Shown here: positions 10,031 to 19,224 of the stretch, in pieces
Position numbering within the stretch: position 1 is the stretch's first letter
Layout: each line of letters opens with the position of its first letter
Assembly: GCA_019306185.1 (NCBI GenBank)
Contig: JAFDMD010000011.1
Coordinates: forward strand, 1-32,040
Direction: 5' to 3'
Origin: Deltaproteobacteria bacterium
GTDB taxonomy: Bacteria > Desulfobacterota > Desulfobacteria > Desulfobacterales > JAFDMD01
DNA length: 32,040 nucleotides
Notes under the pieces: model-generated
Told to the model about the DNA's origin: nothing
Databases searched by the model: none
Seen by the model: only the letters and a program-made list of their open reading frames with translations
Made by a program: the position numbers and the translations under genes

Positions 10031-10371
10031 ATGAATGAGGGTATAGTTTTTAAAAAAATTGTAGAAGCGGCAAAAAACGGCAATTATGCTTTGCGTCCGC
10101 ATGCCGTTACCCATATGCTTGCCGAAGGGTTAATATTATTGAAGCAATAATAAATGTAATAATACTTGAGCATTACATTATGGAAAACCGTTGTTTAATT
10201 ACAGAAAAGTTTCGATTGACAAAAAGGGTAAAAGAAACGCTTCATGTAGTTATAGATTATTGGTCGGAATTGAAAAAAATTGATTGGATTGATATTGTAA
10301 CCGCATATATCCCGCGTTATCCTTTTTGGAAAACGCCATATATAAGAGGGAAAAAATATGAAAGAAAATAA
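10031..10371 (+). pseudogene. DUF4258-like toxin remnant (frameshifted)
   Basis: MNEGIVFKKIVEAAKNGNYALRPHAVTHMLAEG, then after a 1-nt slip FNIIEAIINVIILEHYIMENRCLI..LHVVIDYW..DIVTAYIPRYPFWK: DUF4258-like RpHa...H.vV.y....iiTaY.P...W. Confidence 0.55.
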
Positions 10372-10668
10372 TACTTGTAAAACCTGCCGAGAAGGAAAAT
10401 TGCTGAAACGAGAAGTAATTCAAAGTTTTGAACGGGAAGGGCTTAAAGTTAAAATAGAAGGTATTCCCGCCCTGGTTTGTGAAAAATGTTCTTAAATATA
10501 TTTTCAACCCGGTATAGCGGATAAAATAGCCGCTGCTGCCGATCATTTGGTTTATACTCTCCGAAATAAAACATACAGGAGAATATAGAGAGCCGTTATA
10601 TAGCGCCGAAACGTTAAATATGTCCTGTGAAAACGGCGATATTTTATCCCGAAAAAATAGGAATAAAT
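10358..10668 (+). pseudogene. YgiT-type (MqsA-like) zinc-finger antitoxin remnant
   Basis: MKENNTCKTCREGKLLKREVIQSFEREGLKVKIEGIPALVCEKCS*IYFQPGIADKIAAAADHL: two CxxC motifs, an in-frame TAA at 10493-10495, homology-like sequence continuing past the stop, then a further frame change. Confidence 0.6.
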
Positions 10669-10767
10669 AACGCAAATATAACCGGAACTCGGTTGACTAA
10701 ACGGTAAGCCTGTGTTATACGCCGGTAGTTTTTATTATTGACCGTTAAGATTATAAGGTCTGTATAT

Positions 10768-10989
10768 ATGAAAAAAGAAACGCTGCAGGCAATGAGGGAA
10801 TTGGCTTATTACAGCAGCCTCGGGTTATCCGTTGCGCTTTCTATTTTTATAGGATTGGGAGTAGGGGTTTATTTTGACAGATACGTTTTTAATACGACTC
10901 CTTTATTAACTTTTATTTTTTTAGGACTTGGAATAGCGGCGGGTTTTAGAAATATATGGCTCGCCATTAAAAAATCTAACAAACAATAG
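10768..10989 (+). CDS. AtpZ/AtpI-family small membrane protein of F-type ATP synthase
   Basis: AYYSSLGLSVALSIFIGLGVGVYFDRYVFNTTPLLTFIFLGLGIAAGFRNIW; followed by subunit I, a and c genes. Internal ATG preferred over the listed 10738. Confidence 0.8.
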   Translation: MKKETLQAMRELAYYSSLGLSVALSIFIGLGVGVYFDRYVFNTTPLLTFIFLGLGIAAGFRNIWLAIKKSNKQ

Positions 10990-11002
10990 AATATAACTAA
11001 TT

Positions 11003-11389
11003 ATGAATATTTCGGAACGTCTTTTAAAATTTGTTACAAGATCAAACTGGGTTTTGTTTGTTATAGCGGTTATTTTCGGTTTTGCAATTATGCCTTCCGG
11101 CTTTGCGAGAGGCATTCTTTTCGGCGGACTCATTGTAACCGTCAATTTTCATCTGCTTGATAAAACCTTAAAAAAAGCGTTTACTCCTCCTAATATTTCA
11201 AATCATAGCGTCGTATTATTTAAATATTATATACGCTTTACAATAAGCGGTATGATTATTTTTTTTCTTATTTCAAAAAAGTATGTAGACCCGCTGGGTC
11301 TTATTGCCGGTTTATCTATAGTGGCGGCGAGTATAATGCTTGCAGTATTATGCGAGCTTAAAAAAATTATTTTCAAGGAGGCAACGTAA
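11003..11389 (+). CDS. ATP synthase subunit I-like protein
   Basis: Four-helix hydrophobic profile, GFARGILFGGLIVTVNFHLLDKTLKKAF; position directly upstream of atpB. Confidence 0.75.
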   Translation: MNISERLLKFVTRSNWVLFVIAVIFGFAIMPSGFARGILFGGLIVTVNFHLLDKTLKKAFTPPNISNHSVVLFKYYIRFTISGMIIFFLISKKYVDPLGLIAGLSIVAASIMLAVLCELKKIIFKEAT

Positions 11390-11390
11390 G

Positions 11391-12080
11391 GTGGAACATC
11401 CATATCTTTTTTTAGTAAAACTGTTTGAATTGTTTGGTCTCGGAGATTTTGCCAGTCAATACCCTCATGTGGTTTATATGTGGGCGGTTATGATTCTTCT
11501 TATAATATTCGGAATAATAGCCACTAGAAGTATTAGCATTATTCCGGGAAAAGCGCAAAATTTGTTTGAAATGCTGGTATCCGGAATAGAAGAGTTTATG
11601 ATCGGCGTAACAGGCGAGGAAGGCAGATGGCTTTTTCCATTAGCGGGAACCGTATTTATTTTTATTTTTACAAGTAATCTTATAGGACTTGTGCCTGGGT
11701 TCTTTCCTCCTACGGCAAGTATTAACACTACGCTTGCATGCGCTTTAACGGTTGTAGTATTTACTCATGTTCTGGGCGTAAAATATCATGGCGTAAAATA
11801 TATCAAACATTTCTTAGGACCGGTCTGGTGGATGGTTCCTATTATTTTTCCGATTGAAATCATAGGACATCTTGCAAGAATTTTATCCCTTACGTTCCGT
11901 CTTTTCGGGAATATGATGGGACATGAGCTTGTATTAGGAATTCTTTTTGGACTTGCGGGTCTGTTTTTCGCTCCTCTGCCAATTATGGCTTTGGGTATTT
12001 TTGTAGCGCTGGTTCAGGCGTTTGTTTTCTTTTTGCTCTCTATTATGTATTTTTCGAGCGCTATGGAGCATGCGCATTAA
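11391..12080 (+). CDS. atpB: F0F1 ATP synthase subunit a
   Basis: LSLTFRLFGNMMGHELVLG and LVQAFVFFLLSIMYFSSAMEHAH. GTG start at 11391 preceded by AAGGAGG (track ORF at 11340 is over-extended). Confidence 0.95.
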   Translation: MEHPYLFLVKLFELFGLGDFASQYPHVVYMWAVMILLIIFGIIATRSISIIPGKAQNLFEMLVSGIEEFMIGVTGEEGRWLFPLAGTVFIFIFTSNLIGLVPGFFPPTASINTTLACALTVVVFTHVLGVKYHGVKYIKHFLGPVWWMVPIIFPIEIIGHLARILSLTFRLFGNMMGHELVLGILFGLAGLFFAPLPIMALGIFVALVQAFVFFLLSIMYFSSAMEHAH

Positions 12081-12166
12081 TTTGTTGTTTATAACTCTTT
12101 TATGGGGTTTTACTGGGAATAGGAAGAAGTGATTTTTAATTTTATTTATTTAAGGAGGATTATTTA

Positions 12167-12451
12167 ATGGAAGCAGATGCATTAAAATTTTTTATTGCTT
12201 GCGTAACTGCGGCAGGTTTCGGTATTGCGGTAGCGGCTTTTGGCTGCGGTATTGCTCAGGGAGTGGGTCTTAAAGCGGCAGTTGAAGGCATTGCCAGAAA
12301 TCCGGAATCTTCCGGTAAAGTAACCGTTACTTTGCTTATCGGTCTTGCTATGATCGAGTCTTTGTGTATTTATGCTCTCGTAGTATCATTAATACTCATT
12401 TATGCTCATCCGCAGGCTGCGGCAATCGCCAGTCTTCTCGGCGCTCATTAA
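12167..12451 (+). CDS. atpE: F0F1 ATP synthase subunit c
   Basis: Two-helix hairpin: [24 protein letters not shown] and [26 protein letters not shown]. Confidence 0.96.
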   Translation: MEADALKFFIACVTAAGFGIAVAAFGCGIAQGVGLKAAVEGIARNPESSGKVTVTLLIGLAMIESLCIYALVVSLILIYAHPQAAAIASLLGAH

Positions 12452-12482
12452 TAATAATAAGCCGCTGTAGATAAAACAAAAT

Positions 12483-12516
12483 AATAAGGCGTTTGAAATT
12501 TTTTCAAGCGCCTTAT
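12483..12516. terminator. Terminator between convergent atpE and uvrA
   Basis: AATAAGGCGTTTGAA-ATTTT-TTCAAGCGCCTTATT. Confidence 0.8.
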
Positions 12517-12551
12517 TTATTTGGAATAATATTATTAACGGGCTTTGTTGT

Positions 12552-15374
12552 TTAAGAAGAAATAGGTTTAAATATTTTTTTTAAAAACCGTCCCGTATAA
12601 GAATTGCGATTTTTTGCTATATCTTCGGGAGCGCCGAAAGCCACTACGCTTCCGCCTCCGTCTCCTCCTTCCGGTCCCAGATCGATTATATAATCGGCGG
12701 ATTTTATAACCTCAAGATTATGCTCTATCACTATAATGGTATTGCCGGAATCGGCAAGTCTGTTTAATACTTCCAAAAGTTTTGCAATATCGTCTATATG
12801 AAGCCCTGTAGTGGGCTCGTCTAACATATATACGGTTTTCCCCGTAGATCGTTTGGAAAGCTCTTTGGACAGTTTTATTCTTTGAGCCTCGCCGCCTGAT
12901 AAGGTTGTGGCAGGCTGCCCTATTTTGATGTAACCGAGTCCCACGTCCTGTAATGTTTTTAATTTGGAACGTATATTTGATATGTTTTCAAAAAATATTT
13001 TTGCCTGATTAACGGTCATGTTTAAAACGTCGTCTATGTTTTTTCCTTTGTATCTTATTTCAAGCGTTTCTTGGTTATACCTTTTTCCATGGCATACGTC
13101 GCATGCTACGTAAACGTCGGGCAAGAAGTGCATTTCTATTTTTATTATGCCGTCTCCGCTGCAGGATTCGCATCTGCCTCCTTTTATGTTAAAACTAAAA
13201 CGTCCGGGCTGATATCCGCGTATTCTTGCTTCCGGAGTTTTTGCAAAAAGTTCTCTTATGTATGTGAATAAGCCGGTATATGTTCCTGCATTTGATCGCG
13301 GGGTTCTTCCTATCGGAGATTGGTCTATGTTTATGATTTTGTCCACATATTCTAATCCTTGTATCTCCTGTAGATTAACTCCGGAAGCGGTTTTTTTATT
13401 GCCTAATCCGTTTGATAAAGCTTTATGTAATGTTTGAACAAGGGTGGATTTTCCCGAGCCGGATACTCCGGTAACGGTTATGAAGCTTCCTAACGGCAGG
13501 TTTACGCTGATATTTTTTAAATTATGCGCCGAAGCTTTTATTAAGCAGAGTTTTGCGCCATTTCCTTTACGTCTTTTTTTAGGAATTTTTATCTCTTTTT
13601 TTTTAGAAAGATATAATCCGGTTAAGGACTTTTCATTTTTTATTAAGTCTTGCGGCAATCCTGTAAATACAACTTTGCCACCGTTTATTCCCGCCCCGGG
13701 CCCCATGTCTATTATATAATCTGCGGCAAGCATTGTTTCTTCGTCATGTTCTACTACGAGAACCGTATTGCCCAGATCTCGCATTTTAAAAAGGGTTGAT
13801 AAGAGTCTCTTGTTATCCCGTTGGTGGAGGCCTATGCTCGGCTCGTCTAATACATAAAGAACTCCGGTAAGTTTTGAGCCTATTTGGGTGGCAAGCCTTA
13901 TTCTTTGGCTTTCGCCGCCTGAAAGTGTGGAAGCGGATCGGGATAATGTAAGATAGCCGAGACCCACATTTTTTAAGAAGCCGAGTCTTTCTTTAATTTC
14001 TTTTATTATTTTTTCCGCTATAATTTTTCTTTTACCCTCTAATTGAAGGTTTTCTATAAAATTTATCCCGTTTTTAACGCTTAAACTTGCAAATTGATAT
14101 ATGTTTAATCCGCCCATTTTAACAGCGAGGCTTTGTTTGCTTAATCTTGCTCCCGAGCATTCGAGGCAAGGAGTGATGTTCATAAATTTTTCCATTTCGC
14201 GTCGAGACCAATTAGATGCGGTTTCTTTATAGCGTCTTTGAAGGCTTGGAATGATGCCTTCGTAGGTTTTATGATAGGCGTAAACCCTTGAGCCTTTTTC
14301 GTATTTAAAGGGTATTTTGTCGGAGTTTGAGCCGTAAAGCAGGACATTTTTAAATTTTTCCGGCAAGTCTTTAAAGGGAGTATATATATCGGTTTTATAA
14401 AAGGAGGTTAAAGCGTCCAAAAATTCGACAAAATATACGGAATGTCTTGTTTTCCATAAGTTTACAGCTCCGTCTCTTAAGGATAATGTTTTATCCGGGA
14501 TTATGAGATCGGGGTCGAATTCCCTTGCGGCGCCTAATCCGCCGCATTTTTGGCATGCTCCCTGCGGGGAATTGAATGAAAAGGATGCCGGTTCAAAAGG
14601 TTTATAACTGATTCCGCATTTTAAGCATGCGGCTTTTTCGCTGAAAAGAAGTTCCTCTTTTTCCGGTATTTCTATAATAACGGTTCCGCCGGATTTGGCG
14701 ATTGCAAGTTCTAATGAATCGGCAAGTCTTTTTTTTATTTCTTTTTTTATAATAAGCCTATCTATAACAACCTGTATTTTATGTTTTTTATTTTTATCAA
14801 GCGTAGGGACGTCTTCTATATTGTATATCTCGCCGTTTATTTTAACTCTGGCGAAGCCGTCTTTTTTCAGTCTGGTTAAAAGGGCTTTATGGGTTCCTTT
14901 TTGCCCCTCCGATAAAGGCGCTAAAATTATTATTTTTGTTCCGGTTTCAAGGCTCGTTACGCTTTCTAATATTTGATCGACGCTTTGAGAAGCAATTTTT
15001 TTTCCGCATTTATAACAATGGATTGAGCCGGTTCTGGCATAAAGTAAACGTAGATAATCGTATATTTCCGTAACCGTCCCTACGGTTGATCTGGGATTAT
15101 GGCTTGCCGTTTTTTGTTCTATCGCTATTGACGGGGATAATCCTTCTATAAGATCGACATCGGGTTTATCCGTTTTTCCGAGAAATTGTCTTGCATAAGT
15201 AGAAAGGGATTCAACATACCGTCTTTGTCCTTCGGCATACAGGGTGTCAAATGCAAGAGTAGATTTGCCGGAGCCTGAAAGTCCGGTAATAACCACAAGC
15301 TTTTTTGTGGGAATTTCTATATCTATATTTTTAAGATTATGCTGTCTTGCCCCTTTTACTATGATTTTATCCAT
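12552..15374 (-). CDS. uvrA: Excinuclease ABC subunit A
   Basis: Two ABC ATPase domains, zinc-finger CxxC motifs, LSGGESQRIRLATQIGS, LSGGEAQRIKLSKEL. Likely start MDKIIVKGARQHNLKN. Confidence 0.97.
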   Translation of the reverse strand: MDKIIVKGARQHNLKNIDIEIPTKKLVVITGLSGSGKSTLAFDTLYAEGQRRYVESLSTYARQFLGKTDKPDVDLIEGLSPSIAIEQKTASHNPRSTVGTVTEIYDYLRLLYARTGSIHCYKCGKKIASQSVDQILESVTSLETGTKIIILAPLSEGQKGTHKALLTRLKKDGFARVKINGEIYNIEDVPTLDKNKKHKIQVVIDRLIIKKEIKKRLADSLELAIAKSGGTVIIEIPEKEELLFSEKAACLKCGISYKPFEPASFSFNSPQGACQKCGGLGAAREFDPDLIIPDKTLSLRDGAVNLWKTRHSVYFVEFLDALTSFYKTDIYTPFKDLPEKFKNVLLYGSNSDKIPFKYEKGSRVYAYHKTYEGIIPSLQRRYKETASNWSRREMEKFMNITPCLECSGARLSKQSLAVKMGGLNIYQFASLSVKNGINFIENLQLEGKRKIIAEKIIKEIKERLGFLKNVGLGYLTLSRSASTLSGGESQRIRLATQIGSKLTGVLYVLDEPSIGLHQRDNKRLLSTLFKMRDLGNTVLVVEHDEETMLAADYIIDMGPGAGINGGKVVFTGLPQDLIKNEKSLTGLYLSKKKEIKIPKKRRKGNGAKLCLIKASAHNLKNISVNLPLGSFITVTGVSGSGKSTLVQTLHKALSNGLGNKKTASGVNLQEIQGLEYVDKIINIDQSPIGRTPRSNAGTYTGLFTYIRELFAKTPEARIRGYQPGRFSFNIKGGRCESCSGDGIIKIEMHFLPDVYVACDVCHGKRYNQETLEIRYKGKNIDDVLNMTVNQAKIFFENISNIRSKLKTLQDVGLGYIKIGQPATTLSGGEAQRIKLSKELSKRSTGKTVYMLDEPTTGLHIDDIAKLLEVLNRLADSGNTIIVIEHNLEVIKSADYIIDLGPEGGDGGGSVVAFGAPEDIAKNRNSYTGRFLKKIFKPISS

Positions 15375-15510
15375 TATGCTCCATGTATTTCTACGGTTAA
15401 AATTTTTATCCGCCTTCAACTCTACTTTGTTATAAGTCGAAATGTCATCATTTTTTTAGATGTTGATATTTTTTCCGATTAAACGTTCGTAATAATGAGC
15501 CTTTCTTTTT

Positions 15511-16536
15511 TTATTTTTCAATTACGCCTAAACCGGTTGAATGGCTTTGATAAGCCGCAAGCTTGATCGCTGAAAATAGGCTTTTATAATCTGCTTTTCC
15601 TTTGCCTGCAATATCATAAGCGGTTCCGTGAGCTACGGAGGTTCTTATTATAGGAAGCCCTAATGTTGTGTTTACTCCGTCCTTAAAATGTATCATTTTA
15701 AAGGGAATAAGTCCTTGATCATGATATATTGATATAACGGCGTCATACTCTTTTTTTAAGGCGCGGTAAAAAACGGTATCTCCGGGAATTGGTCCGAAAA
15801 GCCGGTATTGTTTTGATTCGGCAGCCTTTATTCCGGGTATTATTATTTTTTTCTCTTCGTCTCCGAACATGTTATTCTCCCCTGCATGAGGATTTAAAGC
15901 CGCAATCGCAATTTTCGGTTTTTTTATTCCGAATCTTTCAATTAAAGCCTTGCCGGTTATCCGGATTGTTTTTTCTATTTTATTTTTTGTAATTAAAGAG
16001 GGGACGTCTTTTAAAGGAACATGTATTGTAACAAGGGTTGTTTTTAATTTATCTCCGTAAAACATCATTGCATAATTGTTTGTTTCTGTTTTTTCTGCAA
16101 AGATTTCGGTATGCCCGTTATAGTTATATCCTGCAAGATTCATCGCCTCTTTATTTATGGGGCAGGTTGCGACGCCGTCTATTTTTTTTTGCATGGCAAG
16201 TTTTATAGCCTCTATTATATATTTTACCATAGCTTCGGAGGTTTTATTATTAGGTTTTCCATAGATCGTTTTTTCATATGTAAGATCAGACAAATTTATA
16301 ATATCTATGGTTCCGAATTGATATTTGCCGTAAGCGGGGTCTTTTATAGGGTTGATTTTTATGTCGCTTGATAATATTTTTTTTGTTCCCTCGATTATAC
16401 TTGCGTCTCCTATAACGAGCGGACGGCATTCTTTATATATGGATTCTTCTCCGGCGACTTTTAAGATTATTTCGGGTCCTATTCCGGTAGGGTCTCCCAT
16501 TGTAACGGCTATTATAGGAAGGTTTTTTTTATTCAT
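15511..16536 (-). CDS. pdxA: 4-hydroxythreonine-4-phosphate dehydrogenase
   Basis: AVTMGDPTGIGPEIILK, NGHTEIFAEKT, YHDQGLIPFKMIHFKDGVNTTLGLPIIRTSVAHGTAYDIAGKGKAD. Confidence 0.95.
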   Translation of the reverse strand: MNKKNLPIIAVTMGDPTGIGPEIILKVAGEESIYKECRPLVIGDASIIEGTKKILSSDIKINPIKDPAYGKYQFGTIDIINLSDLTYEKTIYGKPNNKTSEAMVKYIIEAIKLAMQKKIDGVATCPINKEAMNLAGYNYNGHTEIFAEKTETNNYAMMFYGDKLKTTLVTIHVPLKDVPSLITKNKIEKTIRITGKALIERFGIKKPKIAIAALNPHAGENNMFGDEEKKIIIPGIKAAESKQYRLFGPIPGDTVFYRALKKEYDAVISIYHDQGLIPFKMIHFKDGVNTTLGLPIIRTSVAHGTAYDIAGKGKADYKSLFSAIKLAAYQSHSTGLGVIEK

Positions 16537-16570
16537 GGTTTTTAAGATTATATTTCCAACCGGCGTTTTA

Positions 16571-16753
16571 TTAATTTGCACAAACTCTCTTTAATTTCCG
16601 AACTTCTTGCAATGTAACCGCAAAAGCATCTTTAATATTAATTTTTAACTTCTCTAATGTCTCTCCTTGACTAAAAACGCCGGGAACTTCTCGAAGCTTA
16701 CCAACATGCCAACCATCATCCATCCAATAATCCAAAGTAAAATTTTTAATCAT
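16571..16753 (-). CDS. HicB-like antitoxin family protein
   Basis: DDGWHVGKLREVPGVFSQGETLEKLKINIKDAFAVTLQEVRK matches the HicB fold pattern. Confidence 0.75.
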   Translation of the reverse strand: MIKNFTLDYWMDDGWHVGKLREVPGVFSQGETLEKLKINIKDAFAVTLQEVRKLKRVCAN

Positions 16754-16860
16754 GTTTCACCTCGTTATTTTAACGATTACGCTAACTTTTTCATTTTTTA
16801 CTTGCTTGCCCTTTAAGCAAATTTTTTGTTTAACATCCGGTTTTTCGAGCGCATTATATT

Positions 16861-17274
16861 CTACGTTAATATAATAAGTCTTTCAATAAACGTCTCTGCC
16901 TTTATTACTTCAACTTTTGGAAATTTTATATCTTTTAATATATTATAATGCCTGTCATTTGTAATCAAAAAATCGGCATTGCCACAAACTGCACAGTCAA
17001 CAAACTTTTGGTCGTCTGCATCTGCAAAAGGAAGCTGAAAATTAAAAGTCGGATTAATAAAAAATATATTTTCGGAAGTTAGAATAAATAACCAAAACTC
17101 TTCTAATAGAGTTTCAGAAAAAACCTTTTGTAAGATTTCTTCATATTCAAGAAGAACAGATGTTGAAATAAGAAGGCTATACTTTTTTAAATATATACCT
17201 TTAATAATCGGATGATAATAACTTTTTGGATTCAAACCCGAAAAAAATATATTTGTATCAACAACGATTTTCAT
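16861..17274 (-). CDS. PIN-domain toxin (putative toxin-antitoxin PIN family)
   Basis: MKIVVDTNIFFSGL, PFADADDQKFVDCAVCGNADFLITNDRHY: canonical PIN acidic residues. Confidence 0.88.
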   Translation of the reverse strand: MKIVVDTNIFFSGLNPKSYYHPIIKGIYLKKYSLLISTSVLLEYEEILQKVFSETLLEEFWLFILTSENIFFINPTFNFQLPFADADDQKFVDCAVCGNADFLITNDRHYNILKDIKFPKVEVIKAETFIERLIILT

Positions 17275-17525
17275 TTTTTATTTTCATTTCTAATATCTTC
17301 AACAATGTCAAAAAAATTTTCTTCACTCCATTGATTCTTTTCAAAGGTTTCGGCAACTCCTTTTGATAAATTCTCAAAAGCGACTCGGTTTATCAATTTT
17401 TTTATATCAATAGAATATAAGCCGGTTTTTAACTGATGAACCAATTGGATTGTATTTATTTCATCCTTTTGAAAACCGATTTTTTCAAGTTTTTTGCATA
17501 TTTCAGGAGTAATTGTTTGAAGCAT
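17271..17525 (-). CDS. Antitoxin partner of the PIN toxin
   Basis: 84 aa; stop overlaps toxin start by 4 nt (ATGA). Confidence 0.65.
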   Translation of the reverse strand: MLQTITPEICKKLEKIGFQKDEINTIQLVHQLKTGLYSIDIKKLINRVAFENLSKGVAETFEKNQWSEENFFDIVEDIRNENKK

Positions 17526-17567
17526 TTTTTTCTCCTTTCTTAATTAAACATAACAAAAACATTTATT

Positions 17568-18512
17568 TTATATAGATAAGCTTTTTTCCCGCAGTTTATC
17601 AAGAAAATTTTGCATGTCCGGATAAAGCTCGGCTTCAAAAGAAATATATTTTTCTGTTTTCGGATGTATAAAGCCGAGAGAATAGGAATGAAGCATTTGA
17701 CGGGTTAATTGAAACGGCTTTTCCTTTTCTTTTGATTTGCGGTTATTATATACGGCGTCTCCGACTACAGGATGTTTTATGGCAAATAGATGGACTCTTA
17801 TTTGATGGGTCCTGCCTGTTTTTATTTGAACTTGAAGAAGCGAAAAATCGCCGTATTTTTCTTTAACTTTATAAGCGGTTTCTGCGGTTTTGGAACGTTT
17901 TGTATCCGAAGCGATAAATTTTTTTCTATTTGCGGGGTGTCTTGTTATAGGTATGTTGATTTTACCGGTAGGCGTTATAGGTTCGCCGTGAACTATTACA
18001 AGGTATTGTTTTTTAACTGTTCTGTTTTTAAACTGACAAGCAAGTCTGTTATGGGCGTTATTATTTTTTGCAATTACCATAATGCCGGAAGTATCTTTAT
18101 CAAGTCTATGAACGATGCCGGGTCTTAATTCTCCGCCTATTCCTTCTATATTCGGGCAATGATATAATATGGCGTTTGCCAATGTGTTTGAGGAGTTGCC
18201 GCAAGCGGGATGGACTACAAGATTTGGCTGTTTGTTTATAACGATGATGTCTTTATCTTCAAATATAATTTTGATTTCTATGGGCTGAGGCTCTAATACA
18301 TTTTTTATAGGAGGAGGGACATTGATTGATATTATATCGTTTTGTATAACTTTATAGCTTGGTTTTTTTGTTTGTCCGAAAACTTTTATGTTTCCGTTTT
18401 TTATTAAGTTGGATATAAAACTTCTTGAATGTCGAGAAGTTTCGGAGGCTATAAAGGTATCAAGACGAATTCCCGCGTTTTCGGGTAAAACAGTAATTAT
18501 TTGCCCTGGCAT
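17568..18512 (-). CDS. rluD: RluA-family 23S rRNA pseudouridine synthase
   Basis: S4 domain N-terminus plus PGIVHRLDKDTSGIMVIAK, KTGRTHQIRVHLF. Confidence 0.92.
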   Translation of the reverse strand: MPGQIITVLPENAGIRLDTFIASETSRHSRSFISNLIKNGNIKVFGQTKKPSYKVIQNDIISINVPPPIKNVLEPQPIEIKIIFEDKDIIVINKQPNLVVHPACGNSSNTLANAILYHCPNIEGIGGELRPGIVHRLDKDTSGIMVIAKNNNAHNRLACQFKNRTVKKQYLVIVHGEPITPTGKINIPITRHPANRKKFIASDTKRSKTAETAYKVKEKYGDFSLLQVQIKTGRTHQIRVHLFAIKHPVVGDAVYNNRKSKEKEKPFQLTRQMLHSYSLGFIHPKTEKYISFEAELYPDMQNFLDKLREKSLSI

Positions 18513-18517
18513 ATTAT

Positions 18518-19105
18518 TTATTCAACGGCTTCTTTGCCGCCGTTGGGCGGGTTGTTGTTATCCTCTTTAAGATCATCTAACGGCAGTTCCGAAAACAGGG
18601 TTTCGATTTCAAATAATATATTTTTTTCATCCGTATTTTTAGCTATGGCAATTTCTTTTACAAGAAGGGAGTTTGCCGTGTCAAATAGTTTGCGCTCGCC
18701 AAAAGATAGGGTTTTGGTTAGTTTTAATATGTAAAGGTCTCTGAAAACTTCGGCTACGCTTAAAATGGAACCGGCTTTTAATTTGTCCGTATATTCTTTG
18801 TATCTTCTGTTCCATGTTTGGCGGTCTATATAAAAATCTTCTATGTTTCTAAGAACTTTATAAACTTCGGGGATGTAATCGGCTTTTATAACTTTTCTTA
18901 CGCCTATGTTGCAGACATTATCGACGGGTATCATAATTTTTATATTGTTTTCGATGATGTTCATTATATAAAAATTTTGCTGCTTGCCGCTTATTTTTTT
19001 ACTCTCGATTTTTTCTATAATGCCGACTCCATGAGCCGGATAAACAGCCATTTCATTTACTTTAAATGTCGTTGGGTTAGTATGCGTCTGGTCTTGAGAG
19101 ATCAT
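18518..19105 (-). CDS. CarD family transcriptional regulator
   Basis: FKVNEMAVYPAHGVGIIEKIESKKISGKQQNFYIM. Confidence 0.92.
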   Translation of the reverse strand: MISQDQTHTNPTTFKVNEMAVYPAHGVGIIEKIESKKISGKQQNFYIMNIIENNIKIMIPVDNVCNIGVRKVIKADYIPEVYKVLRNIEDFYIDRQTWNRRYKEYTDKLKAGSILSVAEVFRDLYILKLTKTLSFGERKLFDTANSLLVKEIAIAKNTDEKNILFEIETLFSELPLDDLKEDNNNPPNGGKEAVE

Positions 19106-19164
19106 ATATTATTTTACCTCTTTCAATTTTTTTCTTTAATACCATTATTTATAATATTAATCAA

Positions 19165-19205
19165 TAAAAAAAGGATTGACGTATAACGCCAATCCTTTTT
19201 TTTAT
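19165..19205 (-). terminator. Terminator downstream of hppA
   Basis: AAAAAAGGATTG-ACGTATAACGC-CAATCCTTTTTT. Confidence 0.75.
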
Positions 19206-19224
19206 TATTGAAAAGTTTAACCTA

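Noticed and set aside
12552-15435. Plus-strand ORFs opposite uvrA
   Set aside because: Shadow ORFs; uvrA is unambiguous.
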